Source of the DNA: a virus
Virus record (IMG/VR): IMGVR_UViG_3300037961_006116
Location: 1-21,296 of that record
Strand: one strand, 5' to 3'
Length of the DNA stretch: 21,296 nt
Position numbers and translations under genes: made by a program
The notes under the pieces: generated by a model
Databases searched by the model: none
Told to the model about the DNA's origin: nothing
The model's input: only the letters and a program-made list of their open reading frames with translations
Shown here: positions 9,125-18,189 of the stretch, one piece after another
Layout: each line of letters begins with the position of its first letter
Numbering within the stretch: the stretch's first letter is position 1

Positions 9125-10687
9125 ATGCCTGCCATAATTACTGACCAATTTAGAATATTGAATGCAGAGACTTTTGCGAAAAGTCTGACGGGTATTGGTA
9201 CTACCTCTAATTACTATTATACATTTTTGGCACACCCAAATCCAACTAATGTAAGTATTGAAGAATATGGCGATCTTAATTGGTCAACAAATCCTCCAGA
9301 ACCAAAAGATTCTTTTGAACAAGAGGATAGATATCATGATTCTATGCTCTTTTTAAAAAGAGTAACATCGAGTGATGTTGCTAGAGTTGTACCCAGAATT
9401 AATTGGACTTCTGGTATAACGTATGACATGTATAGAAATGACTATGACATCAGTAATGCAGCGCCTCAGACTAGTTCTAAGACACTGTATGATTCTCGTT
9501 TCTATGTTGTAAACTCTGAGTTTAAAGTTTATATTTGCATAAACAATGGTTCTCAACCTGGTGGTGACTCTGGTGGTAGAAAGTCATTGTACGAACCAAA
9601 TTTTGTAGATACATCACCTCAAGCAGCAGGTGCTGATGGATATCTATGGAAGTATTTGTATACCATTGCTCCTACTGATATTGTTAAATTCACGACTGAA
9701 AAATATATGCCTCTTCCTAGAGAGTGGGGTGATACAGCAACTGCCGCTGTTAAAAATGCTGCTATTCGTGGAAAAATAGAGACAGTAGTAATCAAAAACA
9801 GAGGTTCAGGTTACACTATTGCTGGTGATGGTGCAAGTGGCACTGTGGCAAATGTTCCTATTCTCGGAGATGGAACTGGAGGAGAAGTTTCTATTACTAC
9901 TACAGCAGGAGAAGTTACTTCTATTGTAGTCACATCTGGTGGATCTGGTTATACACGAGGAGTAGTTAATTTTGGTACTACTTCCACTGGATCGAAAGAT
10001 GTAACAGCCGGATCAGGTGCCACATTTGAGGTTGTGATTCCACCAAAAGGTGGACATGGAAATGATATTTACCGTGAGTTAGGATCATATAGAATTATGG
10101 TCTATTCTAAGTATGACTCTGATCCTGATTATGTTATCGGAAACACATTTTCAAGAGTTGGTCTTATAAAAAATCCAACAAGTTATGGCAGTTCTACTGC
10201 TATTTTGGATGTCCCTACTGCAACCAATCTTAATGCACTAAAACTAAAACCAGTGGGTGCCGGTCAAACTTCATCCACAACATATCCAATAAATGCCGAA
10301 ATTAGACAAACAGTTGGTGTTGGACAAACAGCAGTTGGATATGTTGCTTCGTGGAATGGTAATACTGGTGTATTGAAATATTATCAACCTGTTGGATTAT
10401 CTACTCTGTCAAATAATGGATTTAGACAGTTTGATTTTGTCGGAGCAGCAAACACAGTCACTTGCACAGGAATTATTGGAAACGCATTGATTCCTGATAT
10501 CAATTTCAATACTTCCAGCGTAACTGTTGGCGGAAAAATTATTGAATTGGGTCAAACATTTAACTCTGGAAAGGCAAATGCAGACGTTGAAATGCACTCC
10601 GGCGATGTCATCTATATAGATAACAGAGCACCAATCACTAGGTCCTCATCACAAAAAGAAGAAGTAAAAATCGTAGTAGAGTTCTAA
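9125..10687 (+). CDS. 8: Baseplate wedge protein gp8 (T4-like)
   Basis: A 520-residue protein. In T4, gp8 is a structural subunit of the baseplate wedge that joins gp7 and gp10. The N-terminus (MPAIITDQFRILNAETF) matches the start I recall for marine T4-like gp8. The GADGYLWKYLYTIAP region corresponds to GDGYVWEYLFEIPP of T4 gp8, and the C-terminal HSGDVIYIDNRAPI followed by EEVKIVVEF corresponds to HSGEMIYMENRPPI followed by EEINILFTF. T4 gp8 is 334 residues; much of the extra length is a Gly-x-Gly-Tyr module at residues 212-312. The ATG is chosen by family match and its place just behind a late promoter. The TAA ends 4 bases before the next start, implying coupled translation. No catalytic residues are expected. 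Confidence 0.92.
   Translation: MPAIITDQFRILNAETFAKSLTGIGTTSNYYYTFLAHPNPTNVSIEEYGDLNWSTNPPEPKDSFEQEDRYHDSMLFLKRVTSSDVARVVPRINWTSGITYDMYRNDYDISNAAPQTSSKTLYDSRFYVVNSEFKVYICINNGSQPGGDSGGRKSLYEPNFVDTSPQAAGADGYLWKYLYTIAPTDIVKFTTEKYMPLPREWGDTATAAVKNAAIRGKIETVVIKNRGSGYTIAGDGASGTVANVPILGDGTGGEVSITTTAGEVTSIVVTSGGSGYTRGVVNFGTTSTGSKDVTAGSGATFEVVIPPKGGHGNDIYRELGSYRIMVYSKYDSDPDYVIGNTFSRVGLIKNPTSYGSSTAILDVPTATNLNALKLKPVGAGQTSSTTYPINAEIRQTVGVGQTAVGYVASWNGNTGVLKYYQPVGLSTLSNNGFRQFDFVGAANTVTCTGIIGNALIPDINFNTSSVTVGGKIIELGQTFNSGKANADVEMHSGDVIYIDNRAPITRSSSQKEEVKIVVEF
9758..10060 (+). other. Gly-x-Gly-Tyr beta module inserted in gp8
   Basis: Residues 212-312 of gp8 contain two repeats of the pattern I/V-x-x-V-V-I-x-[NS]-x-G-S-G-Y (VVIKNRGSGYT, then IVVTSGGSGYT), each followed by a Gly-rich stretch. 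The same pattern occurs several times in the upstream giant and once in the DUF4815 protein. From memory T4 gp8 has no such segment: flanking sequence resumes gp8-like character at GSYRIMVYSKY and GNTFSRVGLIKNP. It is therefore read as an insertion, probably a surface-exposed domain. Confidence 0.65.
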
Positions 10688-10691
10688 GAAC

Positions 10692-13600
10692 ATGACCCAG
10701 AACACCAATCTAAATGTCTCGCCATATTTTGATGATTTTGATGAGGACAAGAATTATAATAAGGTGCTGTTTAAGCCTGGATTTCCTGTCCAGTCTCGGG
10801 AATTAACGACTCTGCAATCTATTCTTCAGGGTCAAATAGAGAAGTTTGGACAACACTTCTTCAAAGAAGGATCCATGGTGGTTCCTGGAGGTGTTTTTTA
10901 TGATAACAGATATTATGCAGTCAGAATTGATCCTACATTCTTAGAAGTTCCAGTTAGTGCTTACATTTCATATCTCAAAGAAAATAATATTGAGATTCAA
11001 GGTGAGACTTCTGGAGTTAAAGCAACTGTTGTTAATTGTGTTACCAGTATTGAGTCTGAAGATAATTTCGATACTCTGTATATCAAATACAGTTCTTCTG
11101 GAACAGATGGTGCCACTAAAGAATTTCAAGACGGTGAAAATTTAATTACATTATCTGATATTCTTTACTCCAATACTTCCATTCCCGCAAATAATCAATT
11201 TGCTAGAACGATTGTATCCGAGTCAACCAAAATCGGATCTTCATCTTCAATTAACGAAGGTGTATTTTTTATAAGAGGATACTTTGTAAAAGTTCCAGCA
11301 TCCACAGTAATCTTAGATCAATATACAAATACACCTAGTTACAAGGTTGGTCTTCAGATCAAAGAGGAAGTTGTAACTGCTTCCCCAGAATATAAAGACC
11401 TATATGATAATGCAAAAGGATTTTCTAATGAAGCAGCACCTGGTGCTGATAGATTTAAAATTACAGCAACTTTAACTAAAAAATCACTTACAGACAACAA
11501 TGATGCCGACTTTGCAGAGTTGTTGCGTGTAGATAATGGTGTTGTAGAAAAGTTAGTAAACAAAACTGACTATAATATTTTTAAAGATGAATTAGCAAGA
11601 AGAACATATGATGAATCTGGAGACTACTACATTAAACCATTTAATGTTGATATTAGAGAGTCTTTAAACAATAGAATTGGAAACAATGGAGTTTATCTTC
11701 CATCTCAAAACACTCGTAATGGAAACACTCCATCTGATGACATTTTTACCCTTCAAATATCTTCTGGCAAGGCATATGTAAGAGGATATGAAATTGATAA
11801 AATTTCTACATCTTCAATTGATGTTGTAAAACCAAGAACAACAAGAGAAAAAGAAAATATTAGTGTTCCAGTTAGAACCGGAAATAATCTTCAATTGGAG
11901 AATGTTTACGGTTCACCAACTATTGGTGTAACCACTACTTATAGTGTTCAATTTTTTGATCAAAGACTAAATCAAGCAAATCTAACTCAGGGCACTGTTA
12001 TTGGTGACGCTAGAGTATATGATTTTTCAAAGAAATCTATTTCTGGAGTTGGTACAGAAAGATTTGATATGAAATTGTTTGATATTCAAACATTTACAAA
12101 TCTTACAGTTGGTCTTGGTCTTACAGCAAGTGCCTCTTCACATGTTAAAGGACAATTTAGTGGAGCAAGCGGACATCTTGTAGATGCAATTGCAAATGGA
12201 ACAACTATTAAATTAAGAGACGTACAAGGTGAATTCCAAATCAATGAACCTATTGAAGTTAACGGATTGAATGTTGGTAGAAATATTACAACAATTAGAG
12301 ATCATGACATTACTGATGCAAAATCAGTTGGTAGATCTGTTGGAGTATCGACATTTGCCGCAAACATTGCTCTTACCAAAGAAAAATTTGTATTCCAAAC
12401 TGGCGCAGAATTTGATATTAATTCAAACGGTAATACTACAGGAGCAAGTGTAAGTGATTTCCGTACATTGCTTAAAGTTGGTGATATTGTTGCATATGGA
12501 GTATCATCACTCTCCACGCCAGTATTTAATAGAGTAACAAATTTTGCAAATAATGGTGCTGTAGTAGTTCTTGCTGGTATTCATACTGAAGCAGGTGTTA
12601 ATGTTGGTGCAGTAACAGCATCATCTCCAACTGATTTGAGAGTTGTTGTTCCTGTATTAGAAAAAGCAAATGATGCAGGAAAAGTTATTCCTCTACCTAA
12701 TGAAAACGTTTCTTTTATTAATCTACTTGACAGTAATTATATTGTAAGAAAGCAACTTTCAAAGAATGTAACTTCAACTACTTTCTCATTCTCAATTAAT
12801 GATCTTGGTGACAATGATTTATTCTTAGAACCATATACTGAAAATAATTATATTCTTACCTGGGAAGATGGTCATAAAGAAATTATTTTAGATTCACAAG
12901 TTACAATAAGTGCAGATCTTAAGTCAATTCAATTTGCAGCATTATCTAAAACTGGAAATGCAACTTTAACCGTTACATGTAAGAGAAGTAAGTTAACATC
13001 CAAAGTAAAAACTATCTCAAGGTGTACAGATCTCATTGTAAACAGATCTAAGTACGGTGGTTCTGGTATTGGATCTACAACTTTTAATGATGGTCTTACC
13101 GAAAATGGAGTTTATGGTACAAGAGTACAGGATGAAGAAATTTCACTCAACGTTCCAGATGTAACAAGAATTCTTGGAATTTTTGAGTCAAATGATACAG
13201 CTAATCCAGATATTCCATCTATTACTGTTTCAATTCAAAGTGATACATTTACTAATAATGTGACTATAGGTGAGCAATTCATTGGTGCTTCTTCTGGTGC
13301 TGTTGCTCGAGTTGTTAGTGTCGTCAGTGGCACTCAGATTGATTTTGTTTATGAGAATGATAAATTATTTGAATTAGAAGAACAAATTTCTCTACAAACT
13401 TCTGGAATTACTGGAAATATATCAACACTTCTTATTGGAGATAGAAATATAACTTCCAACTATATCTTTGACAACGGTCAGAGAGAAGAGTTCTGTGATT
13501 TTGGAAGAATTAGAAGAAAGTCTGGTGTTTCCGAACCAACGAGAAGACTAAGAATTATTTACGACAATTTCTCAACTGATGAAAGCACTGGAACTGTAGA

Positions 13601-16600
13601 ATCAATTAACAGTTACAATTCCCTTGATTATAGCAATGATATTCCAGTGAATATTGGAAGAAGAGCATCAGATCATATTGATCTGAGACCAAGAGTTAAT
13701 CCATATAACACTAGTTCTACTGATTCACCATTTTCTTTTGCATCTAGATCATTTACTAATTCAAGGTCTGAAACTGCTGTTACTGACAAGACTATTATTT
13801 TAGATTATGCTTATTATCTTGGAAGAATTGATAGATTGTACTTGACAAAAGAAGGAGTATTTGAAATCAAACAGGGTGAACCATCTGAGTATCCTAAGGC
13901 ACCTGTATCAAATAATGAAGGTTTTGAAGTTGGCATCCTTTCCTCAGAACCATATGTGTATGATGCAGCATTTGATGTATCCATCAAGATGGTTCCACAT
14001 AAGAGATTTACCATGAAAGATATTGGTAGTCTTGAGAACAGAATTAAAAATCTTGAGGAGTATACAACTCTTTCTTTACTTGAAACTGATACTAAGAATC
14101 TTTCCATCAAGGATCCTAACACAGGACTGGACAAGTTTAAGTCTGGATTCTTTGTAGACAACTTCAGAAGTCACGATAGTCATAATTTAACTGGTGAGTC
14201 TTTCTTTGATATTGACTTGGTACGTGGCGAGTGTCGTCCTCGTTCCACAGAAAGAAATGTTCCCCTGCAGTTTGAGACTAAATCAACAGCAGCAGATCCA
14301 GTAAATGCTGACTATCGTTGGGCAGAAGACTTTGCTGATGCAAATGCTACCAGAAATGGTACTGGTCTAACTCTGAACTTTACTGAGGTGATGTTTGTTG
14401 ATCAACCTCTTGCAACTAGAACAGAAAACCTTAATCCATTCCATATTGCACTTTATGCCGGTGCTCTTGAACTGACTCCTGCTACAGATTTCTGGATTGA
14501 AGAAGTCATTCTTCCAACTCCTGATATTGTAAAAGTAGATTCTGTATTTAATGGAATGGCAGATCTTCTTGGTGTTGAAGATCGTGAAAATGGTGGTATG
14601 TCAGCAAGTTACTGGAACTCTGTTGAGCAAACTTGGACTGGTAGACAAACACTCAGAGATGAAGTTCTGGAGGAAAGAGAAACTGGAAGAAGGAGAATTG
14701 GTAGAAGAACACAAAGAGGAAGAGGTATCCGTCAAGTCACAACTGACCGCGTAACTTTCGAACAAGATAGACTGAGAACAACTCTTGAAACCGGAACAGA
14801 AAGAACATTTGGATTTGAATTGACCGCTGGTGAAGATAATATCAGTCTCGGTGATAGAGTTATCGGTGTTGATATTATACACAACTGTCGTACCCGAAAT
14901 CTGCAAGTTCATGGTAAGAGATTAAAACCAAATACCAGATACTATGTCTTTATGGAAGACGTAGATATGAATGAATATGCGACTCCTAAGCAACTCCCAA
15001 TCTCTATGACTAGAGGTTCATTCAAGACTGGAGATATTGTTGACAGTCTCGGTGGATTTGTTTCTGGAAGTGCAAGCATCAGATTCCGTCTTGCACAACA
15101 TAATCATGAAGTTGGTCCCTTTAATGCTCCAACTAAAACTGTATCTTCTTTGAGTTCTTCTTACTCAGGAACATCTAATACTTTAAATCTCGATCTCCCT
15201 GGTCTTGCTGGTCAAATTAGACCTGACCACCTTGGTTATGTCAAGAAAGGAATGGTTCTTGTTAATCTTTCTGGAACTGCTGAAGCAAAAGTAACTGGTA
15301 CAGATCTCATCACAGATGAGAAAGGTGAATTACAGTTCTCATTACACATTCCAGATCCTAAGATTGCTGCTAATCCCAAATTTACCACTGGATCTAATAC
15401 AATCAGATTAACAACAGTTGCTAGTAATCCAAGTAATCTTGATCCTGGTGAAAGTTCTGCTGAAACTGAATATCAAGCAACTGGATATGCTGCTAATGTT
15501 CAGGAACAAACTTTATCAATTAAAACTGCACAAGTAGAAAGAAAGCAGATTGGTCAAGATCAACCTGCTAGAAGAATTACTCAAGACTTTAGAACTGAGA
15601 CAGTTCAGAGAACTGAAGAAACCTTCGGTCCTTGGTATGATCCCCTTGCACAGTCGTTCTTAGTTGATACTGATGAAACTTCTGATGGTGTATTCATTAC
15701 TGGTGGAGACTTATTCTTCAAGACTAAGGATAATACTATACCAGTAACAGTTCAAATTAGAACTATGAGAGATGGTACTCCAACAACAACTGTTGTGCCA
15801 TTTGGTCAAGTAAATATCGAACCACCTGATGTAAATCTTTCTGATGATGGTAGTGTTGCAACTAACTTTAAGTTTGATACTCCAGTCTATCTTCAGTCTG
15901 GATATGAATATGCGCTTGTTCTGATTGCTCCCACAGAGAAGTATCTAACCTTTATCACCAGAATGGGTGAGGAAGATCTGTTACTCAAGGCAATTTACAA
16001 CAAGCAACCATATCTTGGTTCACTGTTCAAGTCACAGAACCAGTCAACCTGGACTCCAAGTCAGTTGGAAGACCTTAAGTTCAAACTCAATAAAGCAAAG
16101 TTTGTTACTAACACTCCAACTTCTGTTACTTTCTACAACACTGAGTTACCAGTTGGGCAGATTAGAAAAAACAACCCAGTTACTGTATTCTCTAAGAGAT
16201 TATCTATTGGTATTGCTAATACAACTGATGCATATGTAGTTGGTAATGAAATTAGACAAGGAGATAATAATGGTAAAATCTTTGCGAGTGGTGGTCCATT
16301 AAAGACTGATACTCTTGCTCTTGTTCAACCAACTGCTGGTGTTGGTTTAACAAATGGAACATTTACTGGAATCGGATTCACAACTCTTACCGGATTTGGT
16401 AGTTCTTGCGTAGCAACAGTTAACGTTTCTGGCGGTGCAGTTAATACTATCACAGTTACCAATGGTGGTTCTGGATATCAAGTTGGTGATCTTTTGTTGA
16501 TGAACCAACTTGGTGCAACTGGAAGCGGAGTTAGAGTTAATGTTGGTGTATCAACAATGACCAATTTATTAATTGTTGACGATGTTGTTGATAATATTGT

Positions 16601-17930
16601 CACTGGAACTGGATATACTTATTACAACAGTGCTGGTGTTGGTGCAAATAAACCTGCTCCTCAATTTGTTAACGCTGACCCAATTAGAGATGGCGTAACT
16701 ATGCTGTTTGATCATCATAATCATGGTATGCACTCAAGTACAAACAAACTTAGAGTATACAATGTTGAAAGTGATGTTAAACCTACAACCCTGAGTGCAT
16801 CTATTGATGATGATACTACAGTTATTAAGGTGGCAGATGGATCAGCATTTGCTACATTTGAAGGAGCAACAGTTGGTGCTGCTAATACGGGTTATCTGAA
16901 GATTGACAAAGAAATCATTTCTTATGAAACAATTTCTGGAAATGATATTACAATTAAAAATAGAGTAGTTGACTCGAGTCTTAAGTCCAATCATGCTCAA
17001 AATGCAAATGTATTTAAGTATGAAGTTAGTGGAGTTTCCCTTCTCAAAGTTAATAAAGAACACAATATTGACCCAAGAGAAAAAACATTTAATAGTTATC
17101 ATGTAAAACTTTCAGATACTACTAAATCATTCAATTCAACTAGACCAGTTGGTGGAAAGAATGTTGAAGTTTCTCAAAATATACCATTTGAATATATTAA
17201 CCCTAACTTCAATATGATTAATCCTTCAGGGACATCAATTACTGCAAATATTAAGACAACTTCTGGAACAAGTTTAAGTGGTTCTGAGGCATCATTTAAT
17301 GATCTCGGAATGGAAAGTGTTACATTCAATAAATTGAATCGTCTTGATAGTCCAAGAATTGTTGCATCAAAGGTTAATGAATCTGGTCTTCTTGGTGGAG
17401 CAAAATCATTTGCACTTGAAATGATAATGTCAACTACTAATGAAGATGTTTCTCCTATGGTTGATCTTGATACTACTAATATAATTGTGGTTAGCAACCT
17501 TGTTGACAGTAAAGTCAGCAATTTTGAAACTGATAGTAGAGTTAAAGTTCCTGGATTTGATCCAAACTCTGGAATATATGAAACCAAAAAAATTGATCTT
17601 GAATTTGCATCTAATTCACTACTTGTACAATTTGATGGTCATAGAGAAGAGCAGTCTAATTTCCGTGTCTTCTATAAACTCTTTAGAAAAGATGGAAATG
17701 ATTCTCAACAGACATATATTCCATTCAATACCAACGGACTTCCAGATAAAACTGTAAATCCAAATGAGACTGAAAATGGATTTAGTGAGTATAAATTTAC
17801 TGCTGAAAATACACCACAGTTCAATGGTTTTATGATTAAAGTCGTGATGACCGCAACAAATCAGGCACAAGCACCTAGGTTTAAAAACTTTAGAGCAATT
17901 GCACTCAGAGCATTCGAAGCAGATGACTGA
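10692..17930 (+). CDS. DUF4815-type giant tail/baseplate structural protein
   Basis: A 2,412-residue protein. The N-terminus (PYFDDFDEDKNYNKVLFKPG, then QSRELTTLQSIL and GxVVPGG) is the signature I associate with DUF4815 proteins of phage tails. Further landmarks: an Arg-rich stretch at residues 1318-1348; LKPNTRYYVFMED near 14925-14960; WYDPLAQSFLVD starting at residue 1648; a Gly-x-Gly-Tyr module near 16395-16625; HHNHGMH at residues 2008-2014; an attachment-like module (16785-17010); and a C-terminal FRVFYKLFR domain from about residue 2324. It starts 4 bases after gp8 and overlaps the next gene by 8 bases. In T4 this position holds genes 9-10, so an outer baseplate or fibre-attachment role is inferred. 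No enzyme motif is seen. Confidence 0.85.
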   Translation: MTQNTNLNVSPYFDDFDEDKNYNKVLFKPGFPVQSRELTTLQSILQGQIEKFGQHFFKEGSMVVPGGVFYDNRYYAVRIDPTFLEVPVSAYISYLKENNIEIQGETSGVKATVVNCVTSIESEDNFDTLYIKYSSSGTDGATKEFQDGENLITLSDILYSNTSIPANNQFARTIVSESTKIGSSSSINEGVFFIRGYFVKVPASTVILDQYTNTPSYKVGLQIKEEVVTASPEYKDLYDNAKGFSNEAAPGADRFKITATLTKKSLTDNNDADFAELLRVDNGVVEKLVNKTDYNIFKDELARRTYDESGDYYIKPFNVDIRESLNNRIGNNGVYLPSQNTRNGNTPSDDIFTLQISSGKAYVRGYEIDKISTSSIDVVKPRTTREKENISVPVRTGNNLQLENVYGSPTIGVTTTYSVQFFDQRLNQANLTQGTVIGDARVYDFSKKSISGVGTERFDMKLFDIQTFTNLTVGLGLTASASSHVKGQFSGASGHLVDAIANGTTIKLRDVQGEFQINEPIEVNGLNVGRNITTIRDHDITDAKSVGRSVGVSTFAANIALTKEKFVFQTGAEFDINSNGNTTGASVSDFRTLLKVGDIVAYGVSSLSTPVFNRVTNFANNGAVVVLAGIHTEAGVNVGAVTASSPTDLRVVVPVLEKANDAGKVIPLPNENVSFINLLDSNYIVRKQLSKNVTSTTFSFSINDLGDNDLFLEPYTENNYILTWEDGHKEIILDSQVTISADLKSIQFAALSKTGNATLTVTCKRSKLTSKVKTISRCTDLIVNRSKYGGSGIGSTTFNDGLTENGVYGTRVQDEEISLNVPDVTRILGIFESNDTANPDIPSITVSIQSDTFTNNVTIGEQFIGASSGAVARVVSVVSGTQIDFVYENDKLFELEEQISLQTSGITGNISTLLIGDRNITSNYIFDNGQREEFCDFGRIRRKSGVSEPTRRLRIIYDNFSTDESTGTVESINSYNSLDYSNDIPVNIGRRASDHIDLRPRVNPYNTSSTDSPFSFASRSFTNSRSETAVTDKTIILDYAYYLGRIDRLYLTKEGVFEIKQGEPSEYPKAPVSNNEGFEVGILSSEPYVYDAAFDVSIKMVPHKRFTMKDIGSLENRIKNLEEYTTLSLLETDTKNLSIKDPNTGLDKFKSGFFVDNFRSHDSHNLTGESFFDIDLVRGECRPRSTERNVPLQFETKSTAADPVNADYRWAEDFADANATRNGTGLTLNFTEVMFVDQPLATRTENLNPFHIALYAGALELTPATDFWIEEVILPTPDIVKVDSVFNGMADLLGVEDRENGGMSASYWNSVEQTWTGRQTLRDEVLEERETGRRRIGRRTQRGRGIRQVTTDRVTFEQDRLRTTLETGTERTFGFELTAGEDNISLGDRVIGVDIIHNCRTRNLQVHGKRLKPNTRYYVFMEDVDMNEYATPKQLPISMTRGSFKTGDIVDSLGGFVSGSASIRFRLAQHNHEVGPFNAPTKTVSSLSSSYSGTSNTLNLDLPGLAGQIRPDHLGYVKKGMVLVNLSGTAEAKVTGTDLITDEKGELQFSLHIPDPKIAANPKFTTGSNTIRLTTVASNPSNLDPGESSAETEYQATGYAANVQEQTLSIKTAQVERKQIGQDQPARRITQDFRTETVQRTEETFGPWYDPLAQSFLVDTDETSDGVFITGGDLFFKTKDNTIPVTVQIRTMRDGTPTTTVVPFGQVNIEPPDVNLSDDGSVATNFKFDTPVYLQSGYEYALVLIAPTEKYLTFITRMGEEDLLLKAIYNKQPYLGSLFKSQNQSTWTPSQLEDLKFKLNKAKFVTNTPTSVTFYNTELPVGQIRKNNPVTVFSKRLSIGIANTTDAYVVGNEIRQGDNNGKIFASGGPLKTDTLALVQPTAGVGLTNGTFTGIGFTTLTGFGSSCVATVNVSGGAVNTITVTNGGSGYQVGDLLLMNQLGATGSGVRVNVGVSTMTNLLIVDDVVDNIVTGTGYTYYNSAGVGANKPAPQFVNADPIRDGVTMLFDHHNHGMHSSTNKLRVYNVESDVKPTTLSASIDDDTTVIKVADGSAFATFEGATVGAANTGYLKIDKEIISYETISGNDITIKNRVVDSSLKSNHAQNANVFKYEVSGVSLLKVNKEHNIDPREKTFNSYHVKLSDTTKSFNSTRPVGGKNVEVSQNIPFEYINPNFNMINPSGTSITANIKTTSGTSLSGSEASFNDLGMESVTFNKLNRLDSPRIVASKVNESGLLGGAKSFALEMIMSTTNEDVSPMVDLDTTNIIVVSNLVDSKVSNFETDSRVKVPGFDPNSGIYETKKIDLEFASNSLLVQFDGHREEQSNFRVFYKLFRKDGNDSQQTYIPFNTNGLPDKTVNPNETENGFSEYKFTAENTPQFNGFMIKVVMTATNQAQAPRFKNFRAIALRAFEADD

Positions 17931-18147
17931 TTATCTAAAGGTTGAATCGGACACATCTCTTTATAGAGATGTAAAAACTAACGCCATTGTCAATCAGAAT
18001 AAAAGTGAATTTGACAAATTTATGAAACTTTCTGAAAAAAGATACAAAGAAAAGATGGAGATGAAAAAGTTGAAAGATGATGTGGATGATATGAAATCAG
18101 ATATAGAGGAGATTAAAAATCTTCTTATATCCATTGTGAAAAAATGA
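17923..18147 (+). CDS. Small coiled-coil protein (74 aa), unknown function
   Basis: The ATG at 17923 lies inside the last codons of the DUF4815 gene (8-base overlap) and gives MTDYLKVESDTSLYRD. An in-frame ATG at 17899 exists, but would lie deeper in the upstream gene; the MTDYLK start resembles small proteins at this place in marine T4-like phages as I recall them. Residues about 33-74 are very Lys/Glu/Asp/Met-rich with spaced hydrophobics (MKKLKDDVDDMKSDIEEIKN), a likely amphipathic or coiled-coil helix. Position suggests co-translation with the tail protein, perhaps as an assembly helper or minor structural part; this is a guess. A late promoter lies immediately downstream. Confidence 0.75.
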   Translation: MTDYLKVESDTSLYRDVKTNAIVNQNKSEFDKFMKLSEKRYKEKMEMKKLKDDVDDMKSDIEEIKNLLISIVKK

Positions 18148-18149
18148 TT

Positions 18150-18157
18150 TATAAATA
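18150..18157 (+). promoter_or_regulatory. T4-type late promoter (TATAAATA)
   Basis: An exact TATAAATA in the 42-base gap between the coiled-coil gene (ends 18147) and the 113-residue gene (starts 18190), 32 bases before that ATG. No other feature occupies the gap, and no clear Shine-Dalgarno precedes 18190 (the bases are GATTGTAATA). It should drive the fibre-like cassette, the 59-residue gene and gp13 as one late unit. Confidence 0.85.
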
Positions 18158-18189
18158 CCAGTAGATAGATCCTATAACCGATTGTAATA

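Noticed and set aside
15967-16239. Plus-strand alternate-frame open frames (also 6312-6530, 14551-14754, 17485-17757)
   Set aside because: Each lies inside a clearly coding frame of a structural gene, and none has a ribosome site or recognisable product.
17174-17587. Minus-strand open frame of 137 codons
   Set aside because: It lies wholly opposite the DUF4815 gene, has no promoter or ribosome site, and encodes low-complexity Ser/Leu/Thr-rich sequence typical of an antisense shadow. The other minus-strand frames (for example 13814-14161 and 14601-14912) were rejected for the same reasons.
17788-17796. Internal TATAAATT-like boxes within genes (also near 2356 and 3549)
   Set aside because: They differ from TATAAATA in the last position(s), lie inside coding sequence, and have no gene start suitably downstream.
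17899-18147. Earlier ATG at 17899 for the small coiled-coil gene
   Set aside because: It would overlap the DUF4815 gene by 32 bases and add a HSEHSKQ leader; the 17923 start gives the compact 8-base overlap and the N-terminus I expect for this small family.
18121-18189. Intrinsic terminator between the coiled-coil gene and the second late promoter
   Set aside because: No GC-rich hairpin followed by a T-run is visible in the gap, so read-through from upstream is likely.
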